Source: Candidatus Latescibacterota bacterium (GTDB lineage Bacteria; Latescibacterota; UBA2968). Taken from it: a DNA stretch of 64,000 nt. The notes beneath the pieces were generated by a model. It saw only the letters and a program-made list of their open reading frames with translations. It was not told the DNA's origin and did not search any database. The translations under genes were made by a program, and so were the position numbers. Positions within the stretch are counted from its first letter, which is position 1. The number at the start of each line of letters is the position of its first letter. The DNA lies in the NCBI GenBank assembly GCA_022824945.1, contig JAJDYX010000022.1:1-64000 (forward strand), read 5' to 3'. Below are positions 33,663-43,000 of the stretch, in pieces.

Positions 33663-35740
33663 TGAATATTCGCTTAAGAATAATCGCGCTTTTCGGTATG
33701 GGATTCGCGCTACTTTTGGCGTTTCGGCTGGTTTCCCTACAAGTCTGGTCGGTAGAGGCATACACAGATCAGGCGCGCAGTCAGCATGTCAAGAAGCGGG
33801 TTTTGCTCGCAGAGAGAGGGCGCATTTTTGACCGACGCGGCCGGGTTCTGGCGACAAATCTCGAATCTCAATCGTTCTTTCTCAATCAAATATCTGACAG
33901 GGACAGCCTGCGCACGCTCGCCGTTCGATTTTCTCGACAGTCTGGGCACGATGAAGCAGCTCTCCTGAAAAAGGTCGATCAATCGCGCTCCTTCGTATGG
34001 CTCGCCCGTCAGGTCATCGATGCCCCCACTGGATTGCCAGAAAGTATCGGGCGCATTGTCGAGATGCGGCGCAATTATCCCATGGGGGCTCTGGCGGGGC
34101 AAGTATTGGGATATACCGATACAGATGGCCTGGGAATCGAAGGCATTGAACGCGCTTTTGATCCAATCTTGAGAGGTGAACCAGGTGAATTATCCGCACG
34201 CGTTGACGCGAGAGGTCAAATGCTCAGCACACTCGGCGCAGTTCGCCAGATGCCAAAAAATGGCGATGATATCACCCTCACCATCGATGCCGATTATCAG
34301 GCCATTGCAGAAGAAGAGTTGCTAAAAGGCATGCAGAAATTCAATGCTAAAAGCGGCATTGCCATTGTGATGGAACCCCATACGGGTGAAATTTTGGCAC
34401 TGGCAAACGCGCCCTTTTACGATCCAAATGATTTTTCAAAATCAGAACTCTGGATACGGCGCAATCGGGCGGCCACCGATCAGTTCGAGCCGGGATCGAC
34501 CTTTAAGGTTGTGGCATTTGCCGCTGCGCTCGAAGCCAGCCTGGTTAAGCCAGAAGATAAAATTTTCTGTGAAAATGGCAGAATGCGTATTGCTGGTGGC
34601 AAAATACTTCGAGACTCACATCCCAGTGGCTGGCTGACCGTACGGGAAGTAATGGAAGAATCGAGCAATATTGGCACGGCTAAAATCGCACGTAAAGTGG
34701 AAAAAGGTCCCTTATATCGCCAGATGCGCTTATTTGGCTTTGGCGCTAAAACAGGTGTGGATTTGCCGGGCGAAGTCAGCGGTCAACTTCGCCATCCAGA
34801 TAAATGGTCAGCACGATCATTGGAAACCCTTTCCATTGGGCAAGAGATCGCCGTGACCGCCCTTCAGGTCGCCGCTGCTTATAGCGCGATCGCCAATGGA
34901 GGACGATTGATGACACCGCGTATTTTCTTGAGAGCTTCTCGTAAGGATTCCACAATGGTCGAAGGATCGCCCAGACCAATTCGACGGGTAATATCACCCG
35001 AAACAGCGCGCACTCTTACCAGTTTTCTCGAAGGCGTTGTCAGTCATGGTACCGGTAAAAATGCGCGCATACTCGGTTATCGGGTCGCCGGAAAAACCGG
35101 AACAGCTCAACAAGTGAAAGAAGGACAACGCGGATACGATCCCAATCGCTACATTCCGTCTTTTGTGGGTTTTTTGCCCGTCGAACGCCCCGAGTTGCTG
35201 TGTCTGGTAGCCATAGATAGTCCTGAAAGGATTCACTGGGCAAGTCTGGTTGCCGCGCCTGTTTTTAAACGTATTGTACAGCGAATTTTGAGCCTGCGGC
35301 AAGCTCCTCTGCGCCACAGCGCCCCCCTGCTCGATGAACAACCGCCTCCGCCTCCACGTGCCGACATTCACCTGGTGGGCCTTTCGAGGAAAGCTGCAAC
35401 AGATGCTCTGAAACGCCTGGGAATGACCTATCAAATTGCGGGCGAAGGAGACCGCATTGTAGGACAGCATATCGACATTGAAGAAAATAATGTCTCGTTG
35501 TTTTTGGGTTCTGCGCCTATTTCTACTCCCGATTACCGCACAGAGGCCAAAGATTCAGACCCGCTTTACATGCCCGATGTGCGCGGAGCCCCCGTACGAC
35601 AGGCGGTTGCACAGTTGACACAGTTGGGGTTTCAGATCAAAATTTCGGGTAGTGGGCGGGTAATCGCGCAGTCGCCCGAACCGGGTGTACCTGTAAAACC
35701 GGGAACAGTATGTACAGTCGAATGCAAACGAGAAAGCTGA
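33662..35740 (+). CDS. ftsI: Septal penicillin-binding protein 2B/FtsI type with a C-terminal PASTA domain
   Basis: This transpeptidase cross-links septal peptidoglycan. The 692-residue product has an N-terminal membrane helix (~5-25) and the class B dimer domain with 'LAERGRIFDRRGRVLATN'. The catalytic motifs follow in order: S279-T-F-K282, 'SSN' near 334 and 'KTGTA' near 478. After a Pro-rich link (~560-567) comes a degenerate domain and a PASTA domain (~635-690, 'PDVRGAPVRQAVAQLTQLGF'). PASTA tails are typical of SpoVD/PBP2x-like proteins and less of proteobacterial FtsI. Its ATG overlaps the ftsL stop (TAATG). Confidence 0.94.
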   Translation: MNIRLRIIALFGMGFALLLAFRLVSLQVWSVEAYTDQARSQHVKKRVLLAERGRIFDRRGRVLATNLESQSFFLNQISDRDSLRTLAVRFSRQSGHDEAALLKKVDQSRSFVWLARQVIDAPTGLPESIGRIVEMRRNYPMGALAGQVLGYTDTDGLGIEGIERAFDPILRGEPGELSARVDARGQMLSTLGAVRQMPKNGDDITLTIDADYQAIAEEELLKGMQKFNAKSGIAIVMEPHTGEILALANAPFYDPNDFSKSELWIRRNRAATDQFEPGSTFKVVAFAAALEASLVKPEDKIFCENGRMRIAGGKILRDSHPSGWLTVREVMEESSNIGTAKIARKVEKGPLYRQMRLFGFGAKTGVDLPGEVSGQLRHPDKWSARSLETLSIGQEIAVTALQVAAAYSAIANGGRLMTPRIFLRASRKDSTMVEGSPRPIRRVISPETARTLTSFLEGVVSHGTGKNARILGYRVAGKTGTAQQVKEGQRGYDPNRYIPSFVGFLPVERPELLCLVAIDSPERIHWASLVAAPVFKRIVQRILSLRQAPLRHSAPLLDEQPPPPPRADIHLVGLSRKAATDALKRLGMTYQIAGEGDRIVGQHIDIEENNVSLFLGSAPISTPDYRTEAKDSDPLYMPDVRGAPVRQAVAQLTQLGFQIKISGSGRVIAQSPEPGVPVKPGTVCTVECKRES

Positions 35741-35743
35741 GAT

Positions 35744-37198
35744 ATGCGCCTGAGAGAACTGATATCCGACGTGCCAGATGTCGTGAGGACGAGCGGAAAT
35801 AATCCCGATATCGGGGGCATTGCAACCCATTCGGGACGCGTCAAAGAAGGCGATGTATTTGTCGCGCTCAGTGGCGATGGACACTTTCCAGATCGACATC
35901 CTTTTATTTCTCAGGCGGTTCAGGCAGGTGCTCGAGCTGTTGTTGCCGAACGCGATGTCAATGTGGAAAATACGGCTTTTGTTCAAACGGCCAACACGCA
36001 CCGCGCACTTGCACACATTGCCCGTCGTTTTTACAACAGACCGTGCGAACAGTTGAAAATGATCGGTGTTACGGGCACCAATGGCAAAACATCGACTGTT
36101 TATCTCATTCGCGCAGTGCTCGATGCGGCTGGTCTTGCGCCGGGTTTGATTGGAACTATTGAGCACGACCTCGGCACAACACGCGAAATATCGCATAATT
36201 CTACGCCACAGGCACACGACTTACACCGCATGTTTCGCGCAATGGTCGATGCGGGATGCCGGTCAGCTGCGATGGAAGTGACCTCACACGGGCTCGCACA
36301 AAACCGCGTGTTGGGCATTGATTACGAAGTTGCGGTATTTACCAATCTGACGCGCGATCATCTGGATTATCACAATACGCCTGGCGCCTATTTGGCTGCC
36401 AAGGCACGGCTCTTTGACAATCTCAGATCGGATGCTTATGCAGTCGTCAATACAGACGACGCGGCATCGGAAATATTATTGCAAAAATGTTCGGCACACT
36501 TATTGAGCTATGGACGATCAGAAAATGCGACAGTGCGCATTTTAGAGGGTAGCACATCGCTGGATGGTACGCGACTTTACTTGCAAACGCCGCACGGACA
36601 GATGGACCTGGAACTGGCACTTCGGGGCGATTTCCAGTTGTACAATGCCACTGCAGCAGTCACTGCTGGTCTCGCATTGGAAATCGAACCTGACATCATC
36701 GCAGATGCTTTGCGTGAGATTCGAATTCCAGGTCGTTTTGAAGGCATTGATTGCGGACAAAATTTTGGGGTATTTGTCGATTATGCACACGCCCCAGATG
36801 GACTGAAAAATGTGCTTCAAACCGCACGCGCATTTGCCCGCGGGCAATTGATTTGCGTATTTGGTTGCGGTGGGGATCGCGATAAGGGCAAGCGACCTGT
36901 GATGGGCGACCTGTCTGCAAAGTTGGCCGATCTATCTGTGGTGACATCAGATAATCCACGCACCGAAGACCCCGATGCCATCATTGCCGATATTTTGCCC
37001 GGTCTGGGCGATGCTCCACACATCGTTGAACCCAATCGCTGGCGAGCAATTGAAAAAGCCATTGTAAAAGCGCGGGCGGGCGATCTCGTGCTCATTGCGG
37101 GTAAGGGGCACGAAAATTATCAGGAAATCAATGGGATTAAAACCCCTTTTGATGATCGGGAAGTTGCACGGGAAATACTCAAGTGCAAAGTGGGGTGA
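35744..37198 (+). CDS. murE: UDP-N-acetylmuramoyl-tripeptide synthetase, meso-diaminopimelate adding
   Basis: This cytoplasmic Mur ligase adds the third stem residue. The 484-residue product has the ATP loop 'GVTGTNGKTSTVYLI' near 107-121 and 'HGLAQNRVLGIDYEVAVFTN' (~185). The specificity motif D-N-P-R-T-E-D-P near 403-410 marks enzymes that use meso-diaminopimelate rather than lysine. This agrees with the dapA-dapB pair in the window and with a Gram-negative-type wall. It starts three bases after ftsI, and the murF ATG overlaps its stop. Confidence 0.96.
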   Translation: MRLRELISDVPDVVRTSGNNPDIGGIATHSGRVKEGDVFVALSGDGHFPDRHPFISQAVQAGARAVVAERDVNVENTAFVQTANTHRALAHIARRFYNRPCEQLKMIGVTGTNGKTSTVYLIRAVLDAAGLAPGLIGTIEHDLGTTREISHNSTPQAHDLHRMFRAMVDAGCRSAAMEVTSHGLAQNRVLGIDYEVAVFTNLTRDHLDYHNTPGAYLAAKARLFDNLRSDAYAVVNTDDAASEILLQKCSAHLLSYGRSENATVRILEGSTSLDGTRLYLQTPHGQMDLELALRGDFQLYNATAAVTAGLALEIEPDIIADALREIRIPGRFEGIDCGQNFGVFVDYAHAPDGLKNVLQTARAFARGQLICVFGCGGDRDKGKRPVMGDLSAKLADLSVVTSDNPRTEDPDAIIADILPGLGDAPHIVEPNRWRAIEKAIVKARAGDLVLIAGKGHENYQEINGIKTPFDDREVAREILKCKVG

Positions 37199-38580
37199 TG
37201 GGTTATATGGAAGGATTAACACTATCAGATGTAATTGAATCGACCCGTGGTCACTGGATTGGACAGAATGATCCTTCCGCTATTGTGCCAACAGGGGTCA
37301 GTATTGACACACGGACGCTCAAACCGGGCGAAATTTTCTTTGCATTGTCCGGCGAAAAGGTCGATGGTCACCAATTTTTGGACGCTGCATTTGCCAGAGG
37401 AGCCTGTGCTGCAGTAGTCACGAGGTCTGGTGCTCAGGAATCGCGGCAATCAGAACTGTTGATCGTCGTCGATGCTCCCGATTTGGCCCTGGGCGATCTG
37501 GCCCGATTTTATCGCAGGCGTTTCGACATTCCCGTTATTGGTATTACGGGTAGCAGTGGCAAAACCACGACTAAAGATATGGTCGCTGCTGTTTTGAGCA
37601 CGCGATATCGGGTTTTGGCGACAAAGGGAAATCTCAATAACAGACTGGGGGTACCGCTCACCTTATTCAACCTATCGACACATTGCGATGTCGCAGTTAT
37701 TGAAATGGGCATTAGCGAACGCGATGGCATGCATTATCTGTGCAAAATTGCACAACCGACCATCGGCATGATAACCAATATCGGACCAGCACATCTCGAG
37801 TTTTTCGGCTCTGTAGAGGGTGTGGCAAAAGCCAAAGGGGAACTTCTGGAATATCTAGACGAGTCTTCTATGACTATCTTGAATCTCGATGACCTGTTTT
37901 TGTCCAAGGAGATAGCAAAAGTTAAGGGGAGACTCCTGGGCATTGGCATCGAACGGATATGTCAATTTCGTGGGGAGGGACTCAAACTAGATCAGAAGGG
38001 TTTTGGTCATTTCTCTCTACAGGGCCATTCTTTTCACCTGTCAATTCCGGGCAAGCACAATGTGTATAACGCGCTGATGGCCGCAACAGCAGGTTGGGCA
38101 CTCGATGTGCCCTTACAAGATGCGGCAAAAGCACTTGAAAATTTCACGCTGACCAAACTGAGAAGTCAGGTGCTGGAACACAATGGGATTCGCATGATCA
38201 ACGACACTTACAACGCCAATCCCGCATCGATGCGGGCGGCGCTTGAGACCTTATCGCAAATCGAGGTGGATGGTCGGAAGATCGCAGTAGTGGGTGATAT
38301 GCGCGAATTAGGAGCAATGACCCACGACGCACATCGGGCATTGGGGCGCGAAGCGGGCAATCGGCAAATTGACGCACTCTTCGCGCTGGGCGACCTGGCA
38401 AAGGTGGTCGTTGAAGGAGGGCGCGAAGCAGGTATAGATCAGGCGTGGGCTTATGCAGACCGGGATGCGTTAACCAGAGCATTGCAGGCTTATTTGAAGC
38501 CTGGAGACTTAATGCTCATCAAGGGATCACGCGGCATTGCAATGGAAAGAATAGTTACAGCACTGGGATTTGAAATGTAA
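37198..38580 (+). CDS. murF: UDP-N-acetylmuramoyl-tripeptide--D-alanyl-D-alanine ligase
   Basis: This ligase adds D-Ala-D-Ala, the last cytoplasmic step of the stem peptide. The 460-residue product has 'GITGSSGKTTTKDMVAAVL' near 113-131, 'NLNNRLGVPLTLFNL' and 'NDTYNANPASMRAALETL', all MurF marks. The start chosen overlaps the murE stop (TGATG at 37196-37200); an ATG nine bases later would also serve. In most genomes mraY and murD come next, but here ftsW follows after 52 bp. Confidence 0.95.
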   Translation: MGYMEGLTLSDVIESTRGHWIGQNDPSAIVPTGVSIDTRTLKPGEIFFALSGEKVDGHQFLDAAFARGACAAVVTRSGAQESRQSELLIVVDAPDLALGDLARFYRRRFDIPVIGITGSSGKTTTKDMVAAVLSTRYRVLATKGNLNNRLGVPLTLFNLSTHCDVAVIEMGISERDGMHYLCKIAQPTIGMITNIGPAHLEFFGSVEGVAKAKGELLEYLDESSMTILNLDDLFLSKEIAKVKGRLLGIGIERICQFRGEGLKLDQKGFGHFSLQGHSFHLSIPGKHNVYNALMAATAGWALDVPLQDAAKALENFTLTKLRSQVLEHNGIRMINDTYNANPASMRAALETLSQIEVDGRKIAVVGDMRELGAMTHDAHRALGREAGNRQIDALFALGDLAKVVVEGGREAGIDQAWAYADRDALTRALQAYLKPGDLMLIKGSRGIAMERIVTALGFEM

Positions 38581-38632
38581 TTAAGGCACGAGGGTGGGGT
38601 GGTCTGCTCATCTCTTATCTCTTACCTTTTTT

Positions 38633-39838
38633 ATGACACTGACAAACGAACAAAGAGATGATCGAACCTGGATTTTGCTACTACTCATTGTGGTTATGCT
38701 GGTGGGCTTTGGCACAGTAATGGTGTATAGTGCCAGTTCTGGATTGGCACAACTGCGATTTGACAACAGCAATTTTTTTCTCAACCGCTGGGCTATTCGC
38801 ATGGCCGTCAGTCTGGTTGTGATGGCTCTACTAATTCACATAGACTATCGCGTCTGGCGCAGACAGGCGCGTTTGATGCTGGTGATAGCTTTTGGTTTTT
38901 TGCTCGTGGTACTAATCCTCAAGCTACTTGGCATTGGCGGAGTGCGAGGTGCATATCGCTGGATACCATTACCTGGTGGGCAATTCCAACCTGCCGACAT
39001 GATGCGCGTGGTGCTTGTGCTCTACCTGGCCGATTCTCTGACGCGCCGTCAGGATGTAATTGAAAATTTCAAATCGGGCTTTTTACCGCATGCCGTGATA
39101 ATCGGCACAGCAATAGTGATGATCTTGATGCAACCCGATTTGGGGACGGCGATGGCGATTGGGCTAACCTGCGCATTGATGCTCTTTGTCGGCGGTGTGC
39201 GGTTGCGACACCTCCTGGCGACGTTCGTGGGTCTTTTGCCCATTCTGTATGTGATTGTTTTTGTTTTTGGGTATCGCCGCGAGCGCGTGATGACATTTAT
39301 ATTTCCCAGCGACGATGTTCAAAATACGGGCTATCAGATCGCGCAATCCCTTCTCGCCCTGGGCAGTGGTGGATTTTGGGGCACTGGCCTGGGACAAGGC
39401 CAGCAAAAATATTTCTTTTTACCTGAGCCTCATACCGATTTTGTATTTAGCATTGTGGGTGAAGAACTCGGGTTGTGGGGCACCATGCTCGTTCTGATTT
39501 TGTTTTTAATTTTTGGGCAGTACGGATTTCGCATTGCCCGCACAGCCCCCGACACCTTTGGTTTTTTATTCGCTTCTGGCATTACCATTACGATTCTGAT
39601 CTATGCTCTGATCAACATGGGTGTGGCTACCGGATTGCTGCCCGTCACGGGACTTCCCCTTCCCTTTATCAGCTATGGTGGTTCATCCTTGATGTTTACA
39701 CTCTCCGCGACAGGTGTGCTCATTGGCATTGGACGGGCGAGTAATCGAAACAAAACCCGTCACTCACCTGCTGCATCGCAAACCAGTCCCCGGCACGCGA
39801 TGTACAGACGACATCACCTCATCACTCCCCGACGTTGA
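38633..39838 (+). CDS. ftsW: Septal peptidoglycan polymerase FtsW (SEDS family)
   Basis: This SEDS glycosyltransferase works with FtsI to polymerise septal peptidoglycan from lipid II. The 401-residue membrane protein has about ten helices. SEDS features include 'VMVYSASSGLAQL' in the first helix, the 'GVRGAYRWIPLPGGQFQPAD' loop, 'PHTDFVFSIVGEELGL' (~265) and 'TGLPLPFISYGGSS' near 345. The position after murF and before murC marks it as FtsW rather than RodA. The ATG at 38633 is chosen from the protein pattern; the ribosome site is poor. The usual neighbours mraY, murD and murG are missing on both sides. Confidence 0.94.
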   Translation: MTLTNEQRDDRTWILLLLIVVMLVGFGTVMVYSASSGLAQLRFDNSNFFLNRWAIRMAVSLVVMALLIHIDYRVWRRQARLMLVIAFGFLLVVLILKLLGIGGVRGAYRWIPLPGGQFQPADMMRVVLVLYLADSLTRRQDVIENFKSGFLPHAVIIGTAIVMILMQPDLGTAMAIGLTCALMLFVGGVRLRHLLATFVGLLPILYVIVFVFGYRRERVMTFIFPSDDVQNTGYQIAQSLLALGSGGFWGTGLGQGQQKYFFLPEPHTDFVFSIVGEELGLWGTMLVLILFLIFGQYGFRIARTAPDTFGFLFASGITITILIYALINMGVATGLLPVTGLPLPFISYGGSSLMFTLSATGVLIGIGRASNRNKTRHSPAASQTSPRHAMYRRHHLITPRR

Positions 39839-39849
39839 ACGATTTCAAA

Positions 39850-41211
39850 ATGGTCTCATTCGACGCTGGAACCCGGGTGCATTTTATCGGCATTGGCGGC
39901 ATAAGCATGAGTGCGTTGGCCGAATTGCTCGCCGTACGAGGATGCCTCATTTCGGGTTCTGACCGGCAGGATTCGCCGCTCATCCGGCGTTTGGAACAAC
40001 TCGGTATTCCCGTGCGCATTGGACATGCGCGCAGTGCCATCGCCGGGGCCGACTGTGTCGTTTATACATCGGCGATAGATTCTGAGAATCCCGAAAGAAA
40101 AGCAGCGCGAGAAAACGGCATCCCCCTGTTGCGCCGTGCAGAATTACTCGGCCAACTTGTGAATCCACATCCCGCGATATGCGTGGCGGGTACGCATGGC
40201 AAGACCACCACAACGGCAATGATCTCGACCATGCTCATCACCGCAAACCAGGACCCAACTACTCTTGTAGGGGGTGTGATTTGCGGCTGGGAAACCGCGT
40301 TGCACATTGGTAATGGCGCGCTTTGGGTAGTAGAAGCTGACGAATACGATCGCTCTTTTTTAACATTAAAACCCAAAATTGCCGTAGTGACAGCACTGGA
40401 AGCCGATCACCTCGACTGCTATGTAGATATGAATGATATTCGCGCGACTTTTGAACAATTTGTCAATACTCTGCCCGACGATGGCTGCGCTGTGTTGTGT
40501 GCTGACTCTCCCGAGATACGCATGCTCAATCTCGATGGGCCATATAAAAAAATAACCTGTGGCTTGACAGGCGGCGATCTTCGCGCAACGAATATTGAAC
40601 AAGACGGTTTTGGGGTGGCCTTTGACGTATTTGAAAAAAATAAGCGGTTGGGGCGCACACGCCTTCAAGTGCCGGGCAAACACAATGTGACCAATGCCCT
40701 ATCAGCACTTGGGGTTGGCAAGTACGTCGGCCTCAATTGGGAAGAAATTTGTAGTGGTATGGAAGCATTTCGAGGTGTTCATCGTCGGTTTGAAATACTC
40801 GGCAAAGCACAGGGTATCGCGGTGGTTGACGATTACGCCCATCACCCCACAGAAATTGCCGCCACAATTCAGGCTGCGCGGGCGGGATGGTCTGGCCGCC
40901 TTGTGGTCGCTTTTCAACCGCATTTGTACACCCGCACGCGAGATTTTGCACCCGATTTTGCCCAAGTGCTACAACGGGCCGACCGCGTGTGGATCACCGA
41001 TATTTATCCCGCGCGAGAAGAACCCATTGCGGGTGTTGATGGAAAGTGGCTTGCCGATCTGATTCCCGGCGCAAATTACGCACCTGCGTTAAACGATCTA
41101 AAAACGGCATTGTTAAACGACTTACACGCTGACGATTTGCTACTGGTTATGGGTGCTGGAGATATTGAAACAGTTGCCCGCGATATTTACCAAATCCTTA
41201 GAGAAATATAA
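39850..41211 (+). CDS. murC: UDP-N-acetylmuramate--L-alanine ligase
   Basis: This Mur ligase adds L-Ala to UDP-MurNAc, the first stem-peptide step. The 453-residue product has 'VHFIGIGGISMSALAELL' at the N-terminus, the ATP loop 'VAGTHGKTTTTAMIS' near 111-125, 'EADEYDRSFL' and 'DDYAHHPTEIAATIQAAR' near 328-345. The ATG at 39850 lies just behind ftsW; a TTG 15 bp earlier, which would overlap the ftsW stop, is possible. murB follows after four bases. Confidence 0.96.
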   Translation: MVSFDAGTRVHFIGIGGISMSALAELLAVRGCLISGSDRQDSPLIRRLEQLGIPVRIGHARSAIAGADCVVYTSAIDSENPERKAARENGIPLLRRAELLGQLVNPHPAICVAGTHGKTTTTAMISTMLITANQDPTTLVGGVICGWETALHIGNGALWVVEADEYDRSFLTLKPKIAVVTALEADHLDCYVDMNDIRATFEQFVNTLPDDGCAVLCADSPEIRMLNLDGPYKKITCGLTGGDLRATNIEQDGFGVAFDVFEKNKRLGRTRLQVPGKHNVTNALSALGVGKYVGLNWEEICSGMEAFRGVHRRFEILGKAQGIAVVDDYAHHPTEIAATIQAARAGWSGRLVVAFQPHLYTRTRDFAPDFAQVLQRADRVWITDIYPAREEPIAGVDGKWLADLIPGANYAPALNDLKTALLNDLHADDLLLVMGAGDIETVARDIYQILREI

Positions 41212-41215
41212 AGCA

Positions 41216-42133
41216 ATGTACGATGCACGACGCGATTTGCTCGCGAGAGAAATCCAACGCCAATGCCGGGGAAAGCTCAAGCGCGATGAACCCCTCGCCA
41301 AACACACAACATTTGGGTTGGGCGGTACAGCGGACCTCTTTTTTTCACCAGCCAATCTCAGTGATCTGGCCATTGCTGTCCCCCTGATCAAAGACGCCGG
41401 GCTTCCAATTTTTCCACTAGGTGGAGGAACAAATACGCTCGTGCGCGACAGCGGATTCCGCGGGCTGGTCATTTCACTTACAACGGGCGCGCGACGCATT
41501 GAGATTGGGAATGACGAAGGTGTCATACAGGCGGGTGCGAGCACTCAGGTGGTATCTCGGCAATGCCAGCGGGCAGGCAAAACGGGATTGGAATTTGGAT
41601 GCGGAATTCCCGGCACCATCGGCGGCGCAATATGGGGCAATGCCGGTGCCTGGGGCGGCGAAACGATGGATTGTGTAAACTGGTTGCGCGGTATTGATCT
41701 CAGAACAGGTCGAGAAATTTACCTCGAGCAATCCGACATTTTTTTTGGATATCGACACACTGACTTGTCAGATGATCTGCTCATTGTCGAAGCTGGATTT
41801 CGACTTGCAGAAGACGATCCCAAAACCATTGCCGCCGAGATGGATCGCATGCTGTTAGAGCGCAAGAGTACACAACCGCTGTCAAACCGCAGTTCGGGGT
41901 GTATTTTTAAGAATCCATCGGGGCATTCTGCGGGAGCACTCATCGACAGTGCCGGATGCAAAGGGATGACGATAGGGGCAGTGAAAGTTTCGGATGTACA
42001 CGCCAATTTTATGGTTAATCTCGGCGGACATTCCACCGAAGATGTGCTCGCGCTGATCGCACGGGTTCAAAAGCGCGTTTTTCAGGTTCACAAAATTGAA
42101 TTGGAGACAGAAGTCAGGATATTGGGTGAATAA
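41216..42133 (+). CDS. murB: UDP-N-acetylenolpyruvoylglucosamine reductase
   Basis: This FAD enzyme reduces the enolpyruvyl group to make UDP-MurNAc. The 305-residue product has 'TTFGLGGTADLFF' near 30-42, the FAD-binding 'PLGGGTNTLVRDSGFRGLVI' (~75-94), 'GIPGTIGGAIWGNAGAWGGE' (~127-146) and the catalytic 'SSGCIFKNPSG' near 225 with the serine proton donor. The chosen ATG gives normal length; a longer frame would overlap murC by 59 bp. A TAATG overlap links its stop to an ATG just before the better ftsQ start. Confidence 0.96.
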   Translation: MYDARRDLLAREIQRQCRGKLKRDEPLAKHTTFGLGGTADLFFSPANLSDLAIAVPLIKDAGLPIFPLGGGTNTLVRDSGFRGLVISLTTGARRIEIGNDEGVIQAGASTQVVSRQCQRAGKTGLEFGCGIPGTIGGAIWGNAGAWGGETMDCVNWLRGIDLRTGREIYLEQSDIFFGYRHTDLSDDLLIVEAGFRLAEDDPKTIAAEMDRMLLERKSTQPLSNRSSGCIFKNPSGHSAGALIDSAGCKGMTIGAVKVSDVHANFMVNLGGHSTEDVLALIARVQKRVFQVHKIELETEVRILGE

Positions 42134-42156
42134 TGAACTTTTCCCAGGAGGATTTT

Positions 42157-42972
42157 ATGTCGGAATATAAACCAATCTACATATCTCACAGGTCTGAAAA
42201 TATACCGGACGCGGTGAACACGACTCTGGACACAACCCCTACACCGCATAAGCCCCCGCGAAAACTCGCGCGCTGGGTAATTGTTATGACGCTGATGAGC
42301 CTGCTGGTTGTGGGCATCCAAAATGCCTATTCATCTCTGGCAGATTCAGATTTCTTTCTCATGACACATATCCGAGTCCACGGCAACTCCATAGTGTCTG
42401 AAGCTGCAATCGTGACTCTTTCACAATTGCAGGTGGGCACAAATCTTTTTGCCTGTGATATAACATCTGCAACGGAACGCGTGGCACAACACCCGGTGGT
42501 CAAAAAAGTGTTGCTACATAGAGAACCACCGGAAACACTGGTCATTAGCATCGAGGAACGCCACCCTGTGGGGCTGTTGAACACGCCCAATGGTTTGATG
42601 GGACTGGATGATTCCGGCAATATTTTTCCCCTGTCTCCTGCTGCGCAGGTGGATTTGCCCATTCTGACGGGTGTTGATTTGCAAAGGGATAAGGATGGCT
42701 CCTGGGCAATTGCTCTGGCAAAATTTGTGACGGAATTGCAAATCCGCACGCCAGCGTTTTGGCGCGAAATCTCAGAAATTTGCACGGACAATCCCCATTC
42801 TGCTACGGTTTATCTGGTGGCCGATGATCTGGCCCTCAAAATGCGTTTTGAAAACCCAGAAAAGCAGATTAAGAACTTCCGGGCCTACACCCAGGCCTCA
42901 TCTGGACTTGGCACAGACCTCGCGTATATAGACCTGCGCTATCGGGATCAAGTAATCGTGGGAAGGCGGTAG
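42157..42972 (+). CDS. ftsQ: Cell division protein FtsQ
   Basis: FtsQ is the bitopic divisome scaffold. The 271-residue product has a cytoplasmic tail of ~39 residues and a membrane helix (~40-58, 'WVIVMTLMSLLVVGIQNAY'). A POTRA domain starts near residue 66 ('FLMTHIRVHGNSIVSEAAIV', '…PPETLVISIEERHPVGLL'), and the beta domain follows. The start at 42157 is supported by AGGAGG eight bases upstream; an ATG 24 bp earlier overlaps the murB stop. ddl, often between murB and ftsQ, is absent. ftsA follows after 28 bp. Confidence 0.92.
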   Translation: MSEYKPIYISHRSENIPDAVNTTLDTTPTPHKPPRKLARWVIVMTLMSLLVVGIQNAYSSLADSDFFLMTHIRVHGNSIVSEAAIVTLSQLQVGTNLFACDITSATERVAQHPVVKKVLLHREPPETLVISIEERHPVGLLNTPNGLMGLDDSGNIFPLSPAAQVDLPILTGVDLQRDKDGSWAIALAKFVTELQIRTPAFWREISEICTDNPHSATVYLVADDLALKMRFENPEKQIKNFRAYTQASSGLGTDLAYIDLRYRDQVIVGRR

Positions 42973-43000
42973 TAGTTCATTAGTGAAAGGGACCCACACG

